Positions 48,401 to 62,544 are shown, numbered from the stretch's first letter. The stretch: DNA of 64,000 nt from Formicarius rufipectus (GCA_013399695.1 VXAU01003747.1:434001-498000), one strand, 5' to 3'. Numbers and translations: made by a program. Notes: generated by a model from the sequence alone, not told the origin.

Positions 48401-50860
48401 TCATAGTTTGCCCCAAGAAACATTTATTTCTTTTTTCAATCACATAGTATGTTTTAGTACCTTCAGTCAAAGGTGGAGACACTGTTCAGTGTCACCACGA
48501 CCCCACCACCTCCCGGATGGCAGAACAGCTGAGTAGGCACTAAAGGTTGGATCTAGCAGTGACAATGAAATAGTATCAGTGCTTTGGGGGGAATAGTGTG
48601 GTTTATACTTTCCAGAAGGGAATAAGCCGCATTTGTCACCTACATCTTCCTGCATGAAATATTTGTCTGTGCAGAAGCCAATTTAAGGCATTTTCCAACT
48701 GAAGCGTTCATAATTTAGCAGCTTCCTTTTCACAGAAATGTTGTTTCTGTGCCCACAAGTAAAGGTTTGCAATTCCCAAGAAAAGAGAGCTTAAAGACTG
48801 TTTTTCACGTTTTACCCTGTCTGGCAAATCCTCTTCTCTGCACTAAGTCTGAAAAGTTTACCTGTAGGTATCTGAATAATCAGAGGAATGATGCCTACTG
48901 CACACACTCAGCTTAAAAGCTTACTTCAGTCCAGATGGAGGAATATAGTGTCAAGTCTCAGAGTAGGCTCCTCTAGTATTTTCTAGGTTAGAGTTGTTAA
49001 ATTATGACTTAAGGTCTCAACTTAATGAATTGTTGGGATATAGTTAAAAGGGCATTTTGCAATGAGATAACTTCACATCCCAAAACATTCCTCTCCTGCC
49101 AATAAATAGAAACTGCTGTGCCACTGCAAACAGCAACAAGAGATTATCAACTCTGCTCTTTCCTGGGGTGGGGTGATAACACATGCTCCCCTGTGGTATC
49201 CACTGAATAACTAAACAAACAGGAAGACAAAGGGGTTTGATTGAGTTACCTGTAATTGGAAGGATGTGCCTCTAACCCTATGGCTCAGTGCTGTCCAGCT
49301 GCTTTAATTGCAGCCTGCGGAAGAACTCCCTTTGATTTTAATGGGAACTAGCACGACACTGATGCTGTACCAATCTCATCCTGGATGCTGTAATATGGTG
49401 ACTGCAAATCATCCAGTATCTGCAAATCCAGCATGAGAGGGACTGCACTACACAAGGCAGCCTTTCATTATACATGTTTACAATACCAAATACAAAGTAT
49501 CAGTATTATATTTTCAGTTCAGGAGTTTCTGTTAACCTCAGTTATATGACACAAAATCATTATTTTGAAATCACACAGCAATTTGACACGGGTAGGAGGG
49601 GGTCCACTGTCCTCCTAATGATCTCAAACAGCATGAACAAGAGTAGATGAATAGGAATCGTTAGCTTATTATTTACACAGCATTTCTCAAAACACCAAGG
49701 AACTCTGCCAAGTAAATGAAGACAGCAAACTGTAACACAAGGAAAGGGAAAATAGTGAGTTTTAGAAAGAAATTTAAATTATTCACAGAAATCTCAATCC
49801 TGCTGCCTGCAGAGAACACAAATTGCTACCAGTTTACATGCACGCAGCACACACTTTCCTGTCCTGAAGCAAAACATGGCTCACCTCAAACTCTGCCAAC
49901 TCCCCTCAGTTAACATCTTTTCCCATAATTCCTTATTATGTCTTCGAAATTATGGTACCAATGAATTGCATTGCTGCACGGGAATTCAGCCTTCAAAAGA
50001 GAAAGTTAGCTCATACAATGACCACAGCGGTCAGAGAAAAGAAACATTCAGAAGAAGCAAGCCATGCCAATGATTTTAAATAAAAATGTAAAAAAACCTA
50101 AAGTCTTTTTTTACATAGTACATCTCCCAACAATGAAAGAGAGACATCTGAAATAAAAAATAAGCACAAGATTATCTCCCTGTTCTAGAGTACAGTTTAG
50201 AGGTTTGTAACACTGGATTGAAGAAAAAAGTTTCCAGTTGAACGAAGGAGCCCTGCAATCTTGGTGTAAAACTGAGGAAAAAAGCCAGTCTGTGCACCAG
50301 GCTGGCAGGGGCTATCACTACAGAGAGAAATACCATTGCCCCAGCTCCACTACAAACAGCACAGGGACATCCAACCTGCTGCTCCTTAGCTGCCTGTAGC
50401 TTCTGGCTACCCAAGCCTCTACAGGCAAAAACACAGGATGTACTTGGGTCATTTACCCCAAAACAGCTGCAATGACACCTCACAACTAGGTCATGTAGGT
50501 GTCTTATCCTTGAGTGCTTCATGGCAGGGGAGATGAATTCATAACTCCCAAGGTATATGTCAGGGGAAACACGGGAGGAAGAAACTCTGATAAGTCATTC
50601 AGCAGATACAGAAGGATGGCCCCCTGCCAAAAAAAAGGAGGTATCCAGCAGTGCCACCCACAGCAGGAACCTGGCCCCAAGGTGCAAGCCAGATTTTGAG
50701 CAAGAAGAGAAAGAAACAAGCAAAGCTATGAAAGCTGCCTTCACCTCAACTAGTTTGCCTCCCAGGTAGGGCTCAGCTAGTAATTGATTTTTTTGGTTGA
50801 GTAAGTGGACTGGAAACCTTTGAAAATGTTGGTATGTGCAAGTGTGTGTAGAAAGATGCT
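45500..50860. other. Gene-free sequence, partly GC-richer
   Basis: This contains the longest open frame of the window (45532-46041 plus, 169 codons), which has no recognisable domain or signal and which I treat as chance. The part from about 47680 to 48300 is somewhat GC-richer and includes a block that might be a conserved non-coding element (47690-47960). I identified no mobile element. Confidence 0.55.
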
Positions 50861-50866
50861 GATCCT

Positions 50867-50901
50867 AAAAAAAACCAAACAAACAAACAAAAAAACCAAC
50901 C
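50867..50901 (+). repeat. (AAAC)n-like A/C-only tract
   Basis: Thirty-five bases of only A and C with AAAC units, a smaller relative of the tract at 45408-45494. Confidence 0.9.
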
Positions 50902-50904
50902 TAT

Positions 50905-53900
50905 TAGTTTTGCACTAAAAATATTTCTTCTCAACAATTAATGGAAAAAAAAAAATCATGAAAATACTTCATCCCAAACTCATTTCTTTATTTTTTAAAT
51001 TTGAAACTTAATAAATTAAACCTTAAGCTGAAATGCAAATATTTTGAAAGGCAATTGCACAGTCTTTTATTCTGCGCATATTCAAATGTAAGGATTTTTT
51101 CCATTTCTGTTTCTGACAGTCCAGAAACACCACATTTTTCGTAAATTCCTAAAACTACTCATTTGATTGGCTTAGTTTACTTAATGAAATACAACAGACA
51201 GGTTGTGTGATACCTCCCAGAGAGTCTGTAAAACAGAAGAGATGTGGTCAGAAACCCTCCAGGCTCCCTCATGCTATACCATACAGCCACCACTACCAAA
51301 CTCCCCATCCTTTCTTCAGTCATGTTCATTGTAATAATGGAATCAGGAATGAAGCAATGGCAAAGGAGACATAACCCGGCCAGTGCAGGGATAAATTTTC
51401 CTTTTGGGTAAAACTTGGAGCATCCAAATAAAGCTAAGCATGTGCTTTGTGTTTGCAGTCTTAACACAACTGCCATTCTGATTTCTCATAAATAGTCTAA
51501 GTGCCTTCTTTCTGAGACTTGTATCAAAGCTGTAAAATGAGGTGCTAGAACACTTAACTGCCAGCATCCATCAAACAGTATCATTACAGTGTATATAAAA
51601 GTCTCCTGGGGGATAGGTCGGACATAAAAATTCACTGGATCATTAGGAGCCGATGATTTAACTGAGAAAGCAATATAAGTCTCCAAGCTGGTAACAAAAA
51701 TACATAAACTGAGTTGGAGGAATTATTTAATGACTAGTAGACCAATAAGGAAGGTATTTCATTGCACTGTAGGATACTCAGCATCAAAAGAAAACTGCAA
51801 TTATCAAATATGAGTTGTAACGGTCTTTCTAATCTGCTGCTAATTCCTGTCACACCAGTGACACTGGTGCCCTAAAAGTCCTAAGACAAACAAGCATGAA
51901 CAAGAGTTAGACGAGGCCAAAAGCTCTGAGTACTAAGCTTCCATGATACCAGACACAACAGAAGACTTTGGGGCCTGTATGTATTGTGCATAATTTTGCA
52001 CATATGAGAAACAACTTTGCACTCCAAACAGCCTGAGGATGTATACATAGGATACCAGTCTCAGGTGCCAGAAGGCTGCATTTAAGCCCCTAGAGTCACT
52101 AGGTTCAAGTTTTTTGCCTTGACTCATACATGTTGAAGTCCAGTATCTCACTCATCTGCATCCCAAGACATCTGTTCCAATTTCCTGCCAAAAGTAGTGC
52201 ATACACAACTCAGCAAGCTGGGCCCTGGGTTGCTGTGGTGCAGATGCGCAGACTGTGCTGTCACACCTCTTCCCTTGGACTCCAGAGGACAAGAAGTCCC
52301 TTCATTCTTCTTCCTCAGCTTCCCCATCCCAATACACAAAGAAAATTATCTCTCCTGCAGAGCACTGATGGGAAACATAAAGGACATACAGGCTATACCT
52401 AGTGCATCACACTTAGCACATTTAATTAAGACAAAATACTAAGAGCTAGCTTTTTCTTAGATAGCTGCAGAAAATATGCTCAGTCTTCTCCCATTGGTTT
52501 TAAAGGTGAGTGCAAGCCCAAATGTCACTACAAAACAACTTTTTTTCCCCACCTATGTACCTCAGGTTGACAGGAGACAGTAGCATTTTTAGATCCTGTC
52601 CTTTTTCTCTCTGGGACAGAGAAGCAAAGCAAAGAACACAGACCTAGTGACAAGAGTTCCTGGGTGGTAAAGTAGTGAGGAACTCCCTTGTTCCTCACAC
52701 CCCAGAACGAAAGAAGTATGCTACAAGAAATGCAAGTGTGTTTGGTCATGAGAGCCATGTAGACCAATTTTGCTACAAAACAATCATACTGGAGTGCTTG
52801 GTTTTGGAGCTCCACAGCGATTTCTTATTGTCTGTTATGCTGTTAGACTTCTCCATGACCCTTCTTGAGCCAGATCATTCTCTACATGTACCTTCATAAC
52901 GCAAAACAATGGGAGGCTCATTTAGAAAGCTAAATATCACCTAGCAGTCCGTGGGAAGTCGTAAAAATGACTAGCATTAGTTCACAGAGTCCTGTGGAAG
53001 TCACTTTGAATTCTAGAAGCAACTTTTCAGTTAGATGAGTGAGTGCAAAATGGAAAAATGGTACTCAGGAAGGAAACCTCAGACACAAGATTATCAGACT
53101 TCAGTGAAGCAGACTACAGACACTTCTGAGCTATGATTTTTTTTTACCTGTCCTCATCAGAGAGGATTCTCAGAAGAGAATAAAATATTCCTTAAAGTCT
53201 CGATGGGAAAAGCCAAACAATTGTTTTTGCAAAACATGTTTGGTTTATATCCTTTCAGCCATGCAAACATGTAATGTGTTACGTGAAATCTTCATTCTCG
53301 TCACCTCAAGGTCAGCAGATGCAGTCATAACTGAACCATGATTTAGATTCCCAGAAATCTCTGTTGAAATGGGAAGCATATGAGCACTAGAGAGAACAAT
53401 AATGTGCATAAGCACACACAGTACAAAATTATCAAAATGCTACCAAAAATAAGCATGTGACAAATATAGATCTTGGAATATTAGATAGGAGCATCTCCTA
53501 CTGGTCATGACAGCTATGGCACTGACAAGTCTGAGTGGAAAGGCTCATATTCCACATGGTCCTTTGCACCAAATATATGTGTTCTGCTATTTGGTCAGTC
53601 CTTGATCCTCCTGGAAACAAACATTTTGATTCAGGATCTTAAAGCCTCATTTAATCACTGTATAGTTTTAATTTTCTGCAGAGAACTGAGATGCTACTTG
53701 CTGCCATTCAAAACATAAATGAGCTAAAGTGAGGAAAAATTATGGGCATTTGATTTTCAATAACAGTGAAGACCCTGCTATGTGCCTATCTGGCAAAAAA
53801 AGGTCTTCTTGGGATGGATTTGCGGGATGCTTTATAGCTTCAAGGGTGGGCACACTACTGGCCAGCATTGATTCAGAGGTACAGTCTGCCAGGGAACTTC

Positions 53901-54530
53901 CCTGTTCATTCCAATTGAAATAGTTATTAATCAAAATATGTCCAGTTCAAATAGACTTAAGTATTGAAAATGTTTCTTTTGAAGATGTTTAAAAAAAGAG
54001 GACAGGGAAAAAAACAGTATATTAAAAAAAATTCTGTGAAAAATGTAGATATTAACACTTGTGTTTATTCAGAACATTCTAAACATTGTTTTAGAACAAA
54101 CAAAAAAGTTAAATGAATTGTTATGATTTTGTTTACAGAAGTTTAAATGTCTTCTATTTGACAGAAACTACTTATTCTTATTTGGAATTACCATTTTCTC
54201 CCTTAAAAATCTCAAATTTTGTTTTAAATCTTTTAAAGCAAACATTAGCTTTTTCAAGTACATTCAATGACAGTGAAACTCCATATTCTGCTGAAAAACA
54301 TATTTAAGAAATAAAATGGACCTGTTCTTTTACCCAGTGTTATTTGATCCGTATTTAGAAAACTAGAATGTCACTGCTCCCCCAGAAAGGCATGTATTAC
54401 TATTATCACACATTATGATTGAGTTAGTATCCCAAAACTCTCAGTCAGGACCAGACCATACTGTACTAGATTGTGTTAAAATACAGACTTGTACACAATT
54501 CAAGTGCAGATTTTATGATGATTTAATGCT
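50905..54530. other. Gene-free AT-rich sequence
   Basis: I recognise no gene or transposon. Frames such as 51177-51476 minus (99 codons) and 52130-52402 plus (90 codons) lack known motifs and overlap others on the opposite strand. Confidence 0.55.
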
Positions 54531-54534
54531 ACCC

Positions 54535-54550
54535 TTTTTTTTTTTCCCCC
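54535..54550 (-). repeat. T11C5 tract (G5A11 on the minus strand)
   Basis: T11 (54535-54545) runs into C5 (54546-54550). Read on the minus strand this is G5 followed by A11, the same junction type as at 5671 and 20571. Confidence 0.9.
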
Positions 54551-54752
54551 TGCACTGCAACGTCCACAAGTTTCTCAGGTTCATATAACCAAGGGAAAAG
54601 AATAAATTAACTCAATACTTAACTGGAGCAAATCTCTCTCTACTCAGCAGTTGTTTCCTGTGTACCTGGGCTACTACGTTATATTGTAATTTCTTCCTAA
54701 AACAACGTTAAATGGGACTTGCCGGTCTTTTTCTAAAGAATCTAAGGAAAAT

Positions 54753-55316
54753 GGATTCTGGTTTTGGTTAGGATAATTTCTTCACAGTAGCTGCTATGAG
54801 GCTGCATTTGGGATTTGTGCTGGGAGCAGTGCTGATAACTCGGGGATATTTTGGGCACTGCCGAGCAGCACTTGCACAATGCTTCTTTCTCTCACCCACC
54901 CCACCATTGAGGACTCTGGGGGTGCACAATGAGTTGTGAGGGGACACAGCTGAGACAGCTGACCCCAAGCGACCAGAGGGATATTCCATACAATAAGGTG
55001 TCTCCTCAGCACATAAAGTGATAGAAGAAAGAAGGGACATCTGGCATGATGACATTTGTCTTCTCCAGCAACTGTTACACATGATAGGGTCCTGCTTTCC
55101 TGGAGATGGCTGAACACCTGTCCGCCCACGGGAAGTACTGAACAAATTCCTTGCGCTCTGTGTGCAGCTTTTGCCTTACCTATTAAATTACCTATCTCAA
55201 CCCACGGATTTTCTCACTCTTACTCTTCTCGTTTTCTCCCTCATGCCACTGGAGAAGGGGCAAATGAACAAGCAGTGGTGTGGGGTTTAGTCACCAGCTG
55301 GGATTAAATCACAACC
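54753..55316 (+). mobile_element. Solo LTR of an avian endogenous retrovirus (plus strand)
   Basis: About 564 bp related to the LTR at 7932-8549 but in the opposite orientation, apparently a different subfamily. Landmarks in order are TTCTGGTTTTGGTTAGGATA at the left end, GGGATATTCCATAC near 54978, CTCAGCACATAAAG (decayed TATA box) near 55005, CTGCTTTCCTGGAGATGGC near 55091, ACCTATTAAATTACC (polyadenylation region) near 55179, ATCTCAACCCACGG near 55194, and CCAGCTGGGATTAAATCACA at the right end. No internal retroviral sequence flanks it, so it is a solo LTR. AAAT on both sides (54749-54752 and 55317-55320) may be a target-site duplication, but the terminal bases are degraded. Frames at 54768-55145 minus and 55056-55307 plus are inside it and not genes. 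Confidence 0.85.
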
Positions 55317-55319
55317 AAA

Positions 55320-56970
55320 TAATATGAAATCTCACAACTTAACGACCCTTTAGTAGCTACTTATTAAGGTGATACTTCAGAATCTTGAGCACCAGTGAAA
55401 ACAGCCAATGATTTAAGTTCTTCCTTGCCAGGATCTGGCCCTGCTTTTATGGTCTGACAGTATAATCAATTGGTGAATGCATTTGAATGACAGAAAAGCA
55501 CTTTCCCTTCTCTGCCTGCTGGATGCAGCCAATAAGTACTTTAAGCCAAAGGCATTGCTTAAATTTGGGCTGGATTTTCACAAATATGCATCTACAGATA
55601 GATTGAGAGGTGCCTTCTATGCAACTACTCCAGTTACTCCAGACAGAAGACATTGCTGCCTTATCAGGCTGTCCATCACCCCGCTGCTATAAAATGCCTG
55701 GTGAAATCTGGCTGACATAAAATGAGTTAGTCTGAGGATAGGAAAGGTATTGCTACCTTCCTGCTGATCTATGCTAATTATTTAGTATATTTTACTGGAA
55801 AGTTTTCAATTTGCTTTCACTATGCTCCTTTGGTGTTTTTTCAGAGTTTACTAACAAATATCTTCTTTCCTGTCTCTGTTTGCCCCAGACTTTTCTTCCT
55901 CGCTTCCTTTTTTCTTTTTTTTTTTTTCCCCCCATTTTGTGGGATGAGGAGAGGGTGGTGTGTGTGCAGAGACTGGTATTCTGATTTTCTTTTGATTTAG
56001 AAAAACTGAGAAGAAAGAAAAAACATTATTAGTGTAGTCAATTCCTTCAGTGTAGCTATTACAGCTATCAAATAGTTCCAGTTCTGATAACAAATTCATT
56101 GTTTTTGCTGAAAGGAAAGATCAAGCCTTGCTGGAGTGAGATTATTGTTCCTGCTGCTACAATATTGGTGCAGTGTGATTTTTATTTAGTGATTCTTATT
56201 AACAAGGAAGAAAAATGGGCTTGGATCTTTCCAAGTGACCAGACTGAAAGGAGCACTTGCAGACACTTTTTTATTATAACAGTATACAGAGATCTCAGTA
56301 TTAATGAGGGTGTCACTATGCCAGAGCTTTGCTAAAACACTGAGTGTATGCTCCAGTTCTAAAAAGCCAACAGGCCAAATAGACGACACAGAAAGGGGCA
56401 GAACAGGCAGCAGAAATGCTTATGCTGGTACCACAAAGCCCTAGTGCAATGGGTTAGAAGCTGGCACACACTGCTGCTCTACAAACAATGACAACTGTGT
56501 TTCAAACTACTTCTTGTGAGCTGGGAGTCTGTCTCCTGCCTGCACAATGACATGAGCTATTAACTCAATGCAAAGCAATACCTTTGGCAGCACAGAAAAT
56601 GCAAATAATGAGTGCAAGAAGGAGGAAATTCGAATAGGTTTATCCTACCCTGAATGCTATCCTAAAGGAAGGAGAGGCCTCCAATGTCGGCAAAGAGCCC
56701 TGAGGATGAGATAGGGTCCAATGCCCTACACTTGCCTATGGGCACAGGGATTTCCCAGAGTTTCTGCAACACACAGAACACTATTCCTTTGACAGCACAA
56801 GGAACTGAAGGATAATCCTTGGATCTGGCTTGCACAGTGGATTCCTTGAACAATCAGAAAACCTTTGTGATCCTTTGGCCTTTTAACACAGTCAGCACAT
56901 AAAGCAGCCAGACCAAGTACAAGAGATCTAGGCAGTTACCACAAGTGGAAGAGATGAAGATATAGTTCCT
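55320..56970. other. Gene-free sequence
   Basis: I see no gene or mobile element apart from the T13C6 tract listed separately. Short frames on both strands, for example 55851-56099 minus, owe their openness to low-complexity sequence. Confidence 0.55.
55899..55933 (-). repeat. Polypyrimidine tract ending T13C6
   Basis: A pyrimidine-rich stretch ending in T13 (55915-55927) and C6 (55928-55933). On the minus strand it reads G6A13, matching the other G-run/A-run junctions. Confidence 0.9.
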
Positions 56971-56974
56971 ATAA

Positions 56975-57050
56975 TGGCAGGGGCCAATTCCACCCAGGCC
57001 AGACCAAAAGCCCCTGAACCATCAGTCTGACTCAGTATCAGCGTTGCTTA
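56975..57050 (-). mobile_element. Possible ancient CR1/L3-type 3' end remnant
   Basis: GGCCAGACCAAAAGCCC and, after a gap, CTCAGTATC resemble the antisense 3' end of the same old amniote CR1-type family seen at 35866-36870 ('GTCAGACCAAAGGTCC...CCCAGTATC'). The match is short and broken, so this is a weak call. Confidence 0.22.
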
Positions 57051-57054
57051 CCTA

Positions 57055-60000
57055 TGCTATGATATAATGCATGCAGCATGTGAACTTGAAATGGCAACAC
57101 AAGGCATTTTTCATTCCTTGATCTATGAAACTTCTCTTAGGGGTTCATTTTTTTCCACTATAATTTTAATCCAGGATAACCACTTTGCCGCTGAGAAGAA
57201 AGCAAAGAAACAAAAACCCCACTCAAATGCCCAATATATCAACAAAACCTTAATCTCCCTGTGTGCTGTGTCTACTCTTGCCATAAAGTCTGCCTTCCTC
57301 TACCAGTGAGAGATCCCTGACCAAATCCAACAGGTTATACACCATCCCCAGCTACCTGCCATCTTATCAAATCACTCTACTCTCAGTCCAGATACTCCTC
57401 TCCATCCTTGCAGAAATCATAATTCATTTTTTCTGCTGGAATTTAAACAGCAATGTTGGCAGAAGAGAAACAAATAACAAGCTGTGTGACAGAAAGCATC
57501 ATAACTGCAACTGATGTGCAAAGAGACCATCTCATGTCCTCCTAATCACATTTACCAGAAGTTTCTCATGCCTGTCAATCTTGGTTTGTTTGCAAATGAA
57601 TCCTTCAAACACACAAGTATCTCACTGATGCCAGTAGCCCAGTTAAGTCCATTTGTCCCCTGTGGAATTCTCTGAAAAACTCTGAAGCAACCAACAGCCA
57701 TGGAAACTCAGACAAAAAGCACAGGATAGCTCTTTTTCAAGCTGCTTAGGGACGAAACAATGGATCAGATATATAACAACCTTTTAGAGAGTAAATGGAA
57801 AAGCAGAATAGGGGGTGCCCAATCAGGGAGGATTGAGTTATGTCCAGATTTTACAGCTAACTGCTGGGGAAAAATCAATTGTGCCTACAAATGCTGGGAA
57901 CATTCTTCCTGTCCTTGCTTCTGCAACCAGACATATACAACTCTTAAAATATTTCTGCAGGTCTCTACCGAGTAAGATCTACAGGTCTGAGTACAAGGTG
58001 AGTACCAGAAAGAAAAATTAATAATCCAACTTCATGAAATTCTGTTCTGAAGCATATCATGAAAGCAGAAACAGTGAGGGAATAGTCCTTGAGAGTTGAT
58101 CACAGCACGGGAAGCAGGAAACTGGGGCCTCAACTGGAACTACATCAAAAAAGACACTTGCAGCATGAAGGACTCAGTACAGTTACTTAATTCTGTAAAC
58201 TAGTTTAAAATAAAATTAACTACTTGACTGGGGGCCTAGTCCATGAGATCCCTCAGTTCAGTCACTGCCTACCTCTTCTGTCCAAAATCTTTCTCTGGCA
58301 GTGTACAGAGTGCTGTTGAAGACTCCCAGACAGCCCAGAGAGGGAGAGGATTAGGTTTACCATCCCAAGGTACCCTGCTCTTGCACCAGAAAGTCATACA
58401 AATGACAAATTACTGTATCACCAAGTTATTTTTCTTCAGGCAACCCAGGAACCTTGCTCATGGTTCTCTCAAATCCATTACAAATGTCAGGTAGACTTTT
58501 AAGCCACTTAAAGTTGGACGCCCACTGAACATTTCTCCTGATGCATGCTCTGGACCGAGCTTGAAATACAAGTTAAAACTTGTCCCAGATGTGAGTATAT
58601 AAGGTGAACAATAAAATATAAACAGTGACAGGGCATGAAAAGCACATGGCACACAAGTGTAAGAAGGGATGATCTGTTCTGGTATATTATTTCAATCTGT
58701 AAAAACTAGAAATTAAATTGAGCATTTGTGCTAAGCAACTAAGCAACCATGAAATTGTCATTAACCTCACAAAAACCAGCAGAAATTTAGGCTGCCTAGA
58801 GAGGAGTATATTACACTTGTCACATTTTAGAGGGAGCAATTAGCTTTCATGTTGGCTGAAAACTTATTTTCCTGTAGGTTGAGAAAACATACATACCAAG
58901 TTATCCCCGAAACTGCATTTACATGTTTATAAAGTACCACTCGAATGGCTAAACAACAGACAGTTGCACATATCAGGTTGGAGAGAAAAGGCCTGCTTAA
59001 TACAAGGGAATTCTGAACACCACCAAACTTGCAACCCAAAGCACGTCATTCATGTAGACGTGCCCATTACATAAGTGGCAACAAAAAAATTCACACACAT
59101 ATCATGAAGGAAAACAGACAATGTCAGAGTGTTTTTGAATTTTTTTCCCTTCAGTCTCCTTAAGCCTTCAAGTTACTGACAAAATTTAATCATTTAATTA
59201 AATTAGGTGTTGCAACTAATTTCGGGAACGCAATCACATTAGTATGCCACAAGCATGGGTTTTATTGTCGGCCAGAGGACTCTCAGTGAAGGAACCTTAC
59301 TTTGTTGTAATTACAAGAGATCTGCAAAGTGACAATAGTGACTGTGTTTCAGACTTGGGCATGCCAGAGCAGAAGAGAGACCCAGTGCCATCTCCAGAGC
59401 AAGTTTCTCATCCCTCCACTGGGTCTGCTAGTATAAATTCAACTGGTCAAAAATCATGGCTGCTGATTCTCTAGAAACTGTATTTTCAACAAAATACTGT
59501 GACAATTTCATTAACTCAAAGTCTAAAACTCAAACAATTTTGAATCAAGTAGAAGTTCTCTAGAAACTTGAAATTTATTAGCAAAATGGATTTTCCTGAT
59601 TCCACTAATTTCAATCACAAAACAAACACCAGGACTTTCCTCTGTAACTAAAAGACTATTGGACAGGGAGGAAACTATCCACAACTTCTTCCAGGTATTG
59701 ATTACTGTCCAGACAAGGGTTCCTTGCCAGAGGTCCAAGATCCTCAATTGTTTTTGATCCACCAACATTTTACTGCCAGACACTTCAAATTTAAGAAATC
59801 AACACTTTGCAGTAAAACTTGGTTTTGCTGTGGAGATTCTGGCTTCCCAGAATTACAGAGATTTTTTGTGAGAAAATGTTATGAAATAGCTCTTTGATGT
59901 TGAACAGACAGTATTGATCTGTGGATATCTCTTACTGAGAGCACTAACGGAAATACTATCAAAATCCATTCCAACAGCTTCAGACACAGCAGAGACCAAG

Positions 60001-62540
60001 AGCTAAATAAACAGCCCATGAGTTTCCCCGTTTTAGCTCAGCAGCTGCATTTTCCTCACTTGCACAACCCACCTTGCCTCTGCTGCTTGTATGAAAGCAG
60101 GGCTTGAGGCCGTGGGCCTGTCTGTTGTTCTAGTTTTCTCTGGGAAGAACAATTTGACTGACAGTAGAACAACATTAACGAGTTTGAGCTGTGCATTAAT
60201 TTTGCATCTGCCATCTACCCTCAATGAAAGAAATTACTGACCTTGATAATTAAAATAAGTTATTGACTGTAACATGGTTGAAGTGACTATACAGTCAGTC
60301 TTGGCAAGATGTACTTTATATGTACAATAAACTGAAGGGGTTAAAAAAAATAATGACACATAACCCCAAGTTGTCCCTTTTAAGCACCATTCCAAAATAG
60401 TACAGTGACATGCCTCAGAGATGTAGTGATTACATTAATACTAGAGATATGGTATCAGTTTAGGGTGTTTTGCAGACATTATTCTTTCTTTTATGACAGC
60501 AGTTAAAGAGCCCAAATCATGCACTTTGAGATTTGAGATGATTATACAGAGAAGAGGAAAAAGAAAAATCCCCACCCAGGGAGTTTATATTCTAAATGAT
60601 ACTCAGATACACTAATTATTAGGTTGCCTGACATTTAATCAATCACTGAACAATTTAAATGCTTGACAGAAATGAAATATCTGTCTTTGATTTATGTATG
60701 AGCAGGTTTCTTGCAGCAAAAACCTAAAACTCTATAAACCAATTATTATTCCCATTACTTCATCCTGAGTGACTCTCTGGGATGATAAAGCCATCTTATT
60801 GGACTTATTGCTGAGAAAAAGACTTCTAAGGCATAAAGTTCTCCAGATGGATGCTTTTGGGGAATTAGTTGAATAAAAGAGATTTAATCCATCCAAAAGT
60901 CAGCATACTTAAATACATGACGAACATAAACTCACTGCTAATCCAAAGTGACAGGTACTAATAGGGTACTTAGTGGATTAATAGCTAGCATGCTAAGTTG
61001 CTAGGACCATGCTGTTTATTTCTATCGTGTGTTGGAACTGATGAAGGAAAATAAACTCAATCCCTCAGGTGTATTTAATTCAAGTGGACAAAAATCATGA
61101 TTGTACATCTAAGCAGTCAATTGAACCTGTAAGTTTATCTTTAAGATGCCATATTGCTTCAAACTCTTGAGAAAAAAAATAATCCAATTCTGCAAGAACT
61201 TTCAGATGGGAGTTTGCTGGTTTTCATTGCACTACCTGTTGCCAAAGGGAATTTTTCAGCGTTATAGCACTGTTTTCTCAGGTCTTAATTAATACAGGTG
61301 CCATGCAGGATAGTCACCGTAAATCACAGAAAGAGTTATGAGTCTCTGAAGAACTATTATTAAAGACAGTCACATCATAAAACAACAGGCTAGAAGGATG
61401 AAACTGTCACACACTACCCATTTCAGTTGGGGTTTTTCATGTCTCTAATCTTTTCTTCTACAGATGGAATCAAACTTATTTAGCCAGAGGCCCAACCCTT
61501 TAAAAAAAATATGAAGACAGACAAAAATGCATAAAAACACTGTGTTCCACTAACACTTTCTATGACTTGAGGTGCTGCAGACAGTGTACTTGATGAACAG
61601 ATGACATTCCCCACACTTCCAGTGTGTATTTGCAATTACAGTTGGATGGAGGTAGTATCAGCTTCCTAAAACTAGCTTCTGAAATCCCCCAACTGTGTGG
61701 CACCAAAAGTTGCAAAAGACAGGTGAGCAAAAAGTGGAAGGCAAAGTTACTGTCTGTGATTAATAAATAACCACTCCTCTCATCTCACTGCAAATTAGAC
61801 AAGGGTTTCAAATCTAAAAATTTTCATGAGTTATCTTGCATGTTTTTCTACAGTTACACAGTGCAGAAAATACTCAGAATTGCATTTTGTTCAAAACTGA
61901 TACAGTGCTCACTGCCAGCACTGTGACTTCACAGACTCCTTCAAATAGACAGACAGCCAGATACTGTGAGATCTTCCATATTTAAAAGATTAAATCAAGT
62001 TTCCTGTTTTACTGAAAGAGTGAGCAACAGGAAGATGGTCCATGCACCTCAGTGTGCTCTTGGGAAGCTGCAAGAATCAGTCTTCTAGGCTGCCCTGGCA
62101 GGCTGCTCTGAGCAGCTCTACAAGGCCTTGGGAAAATAGGCACCAAATAACTTAAATTTTTACTAAGGATCATTTCAGATTTTCCGTTCTCAAAGGATAT
62201 TTTTCATTCTGTTAAAAAACTATGTCCTTTAAATCAAACTAACAGATTTTCCATAAAGTGGGAATTCCTGTTTCACCATACTCTAAGCAGTAACACCAAA
62301 TGATGCACAGAATATCGGAACAAAGAAATGCCAATGATCATAAGAAAAGCCACCAATAAACTCTGCCCTCAAATCATTCTAAGCAGAAGCAATATTCATA
62401 GCAATAGACCAAAAATTCAACTGCCTCAGTTTTCTGTGTCCAGCAGTGATGAGCAGAAGATTCACAAAAGGGAACTAGCATGAATTTGTTTAATCACTCA
62501 ACAAGTTTTACTTTGAACTGAAATTCAAGAGGTAAAGGCC
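57055..62540. other. Gene-free AT-rich sequence
   Basis: I see no gene, RNA gene or recognisable mobile element over about 5.5 kb. Several AT-rich patches (for example 59180-59240 and 60340-60360) have no clear repeat structure. Confidence 0.55.
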
Positions 62541-62544
62541 ATAC

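Noticed and set aside
54768..55145. Two minus-strand frames of 125 and 111 codons
   Set aside because: Both are antisense to the LTR at 54753-55316 and have no coding relevance.
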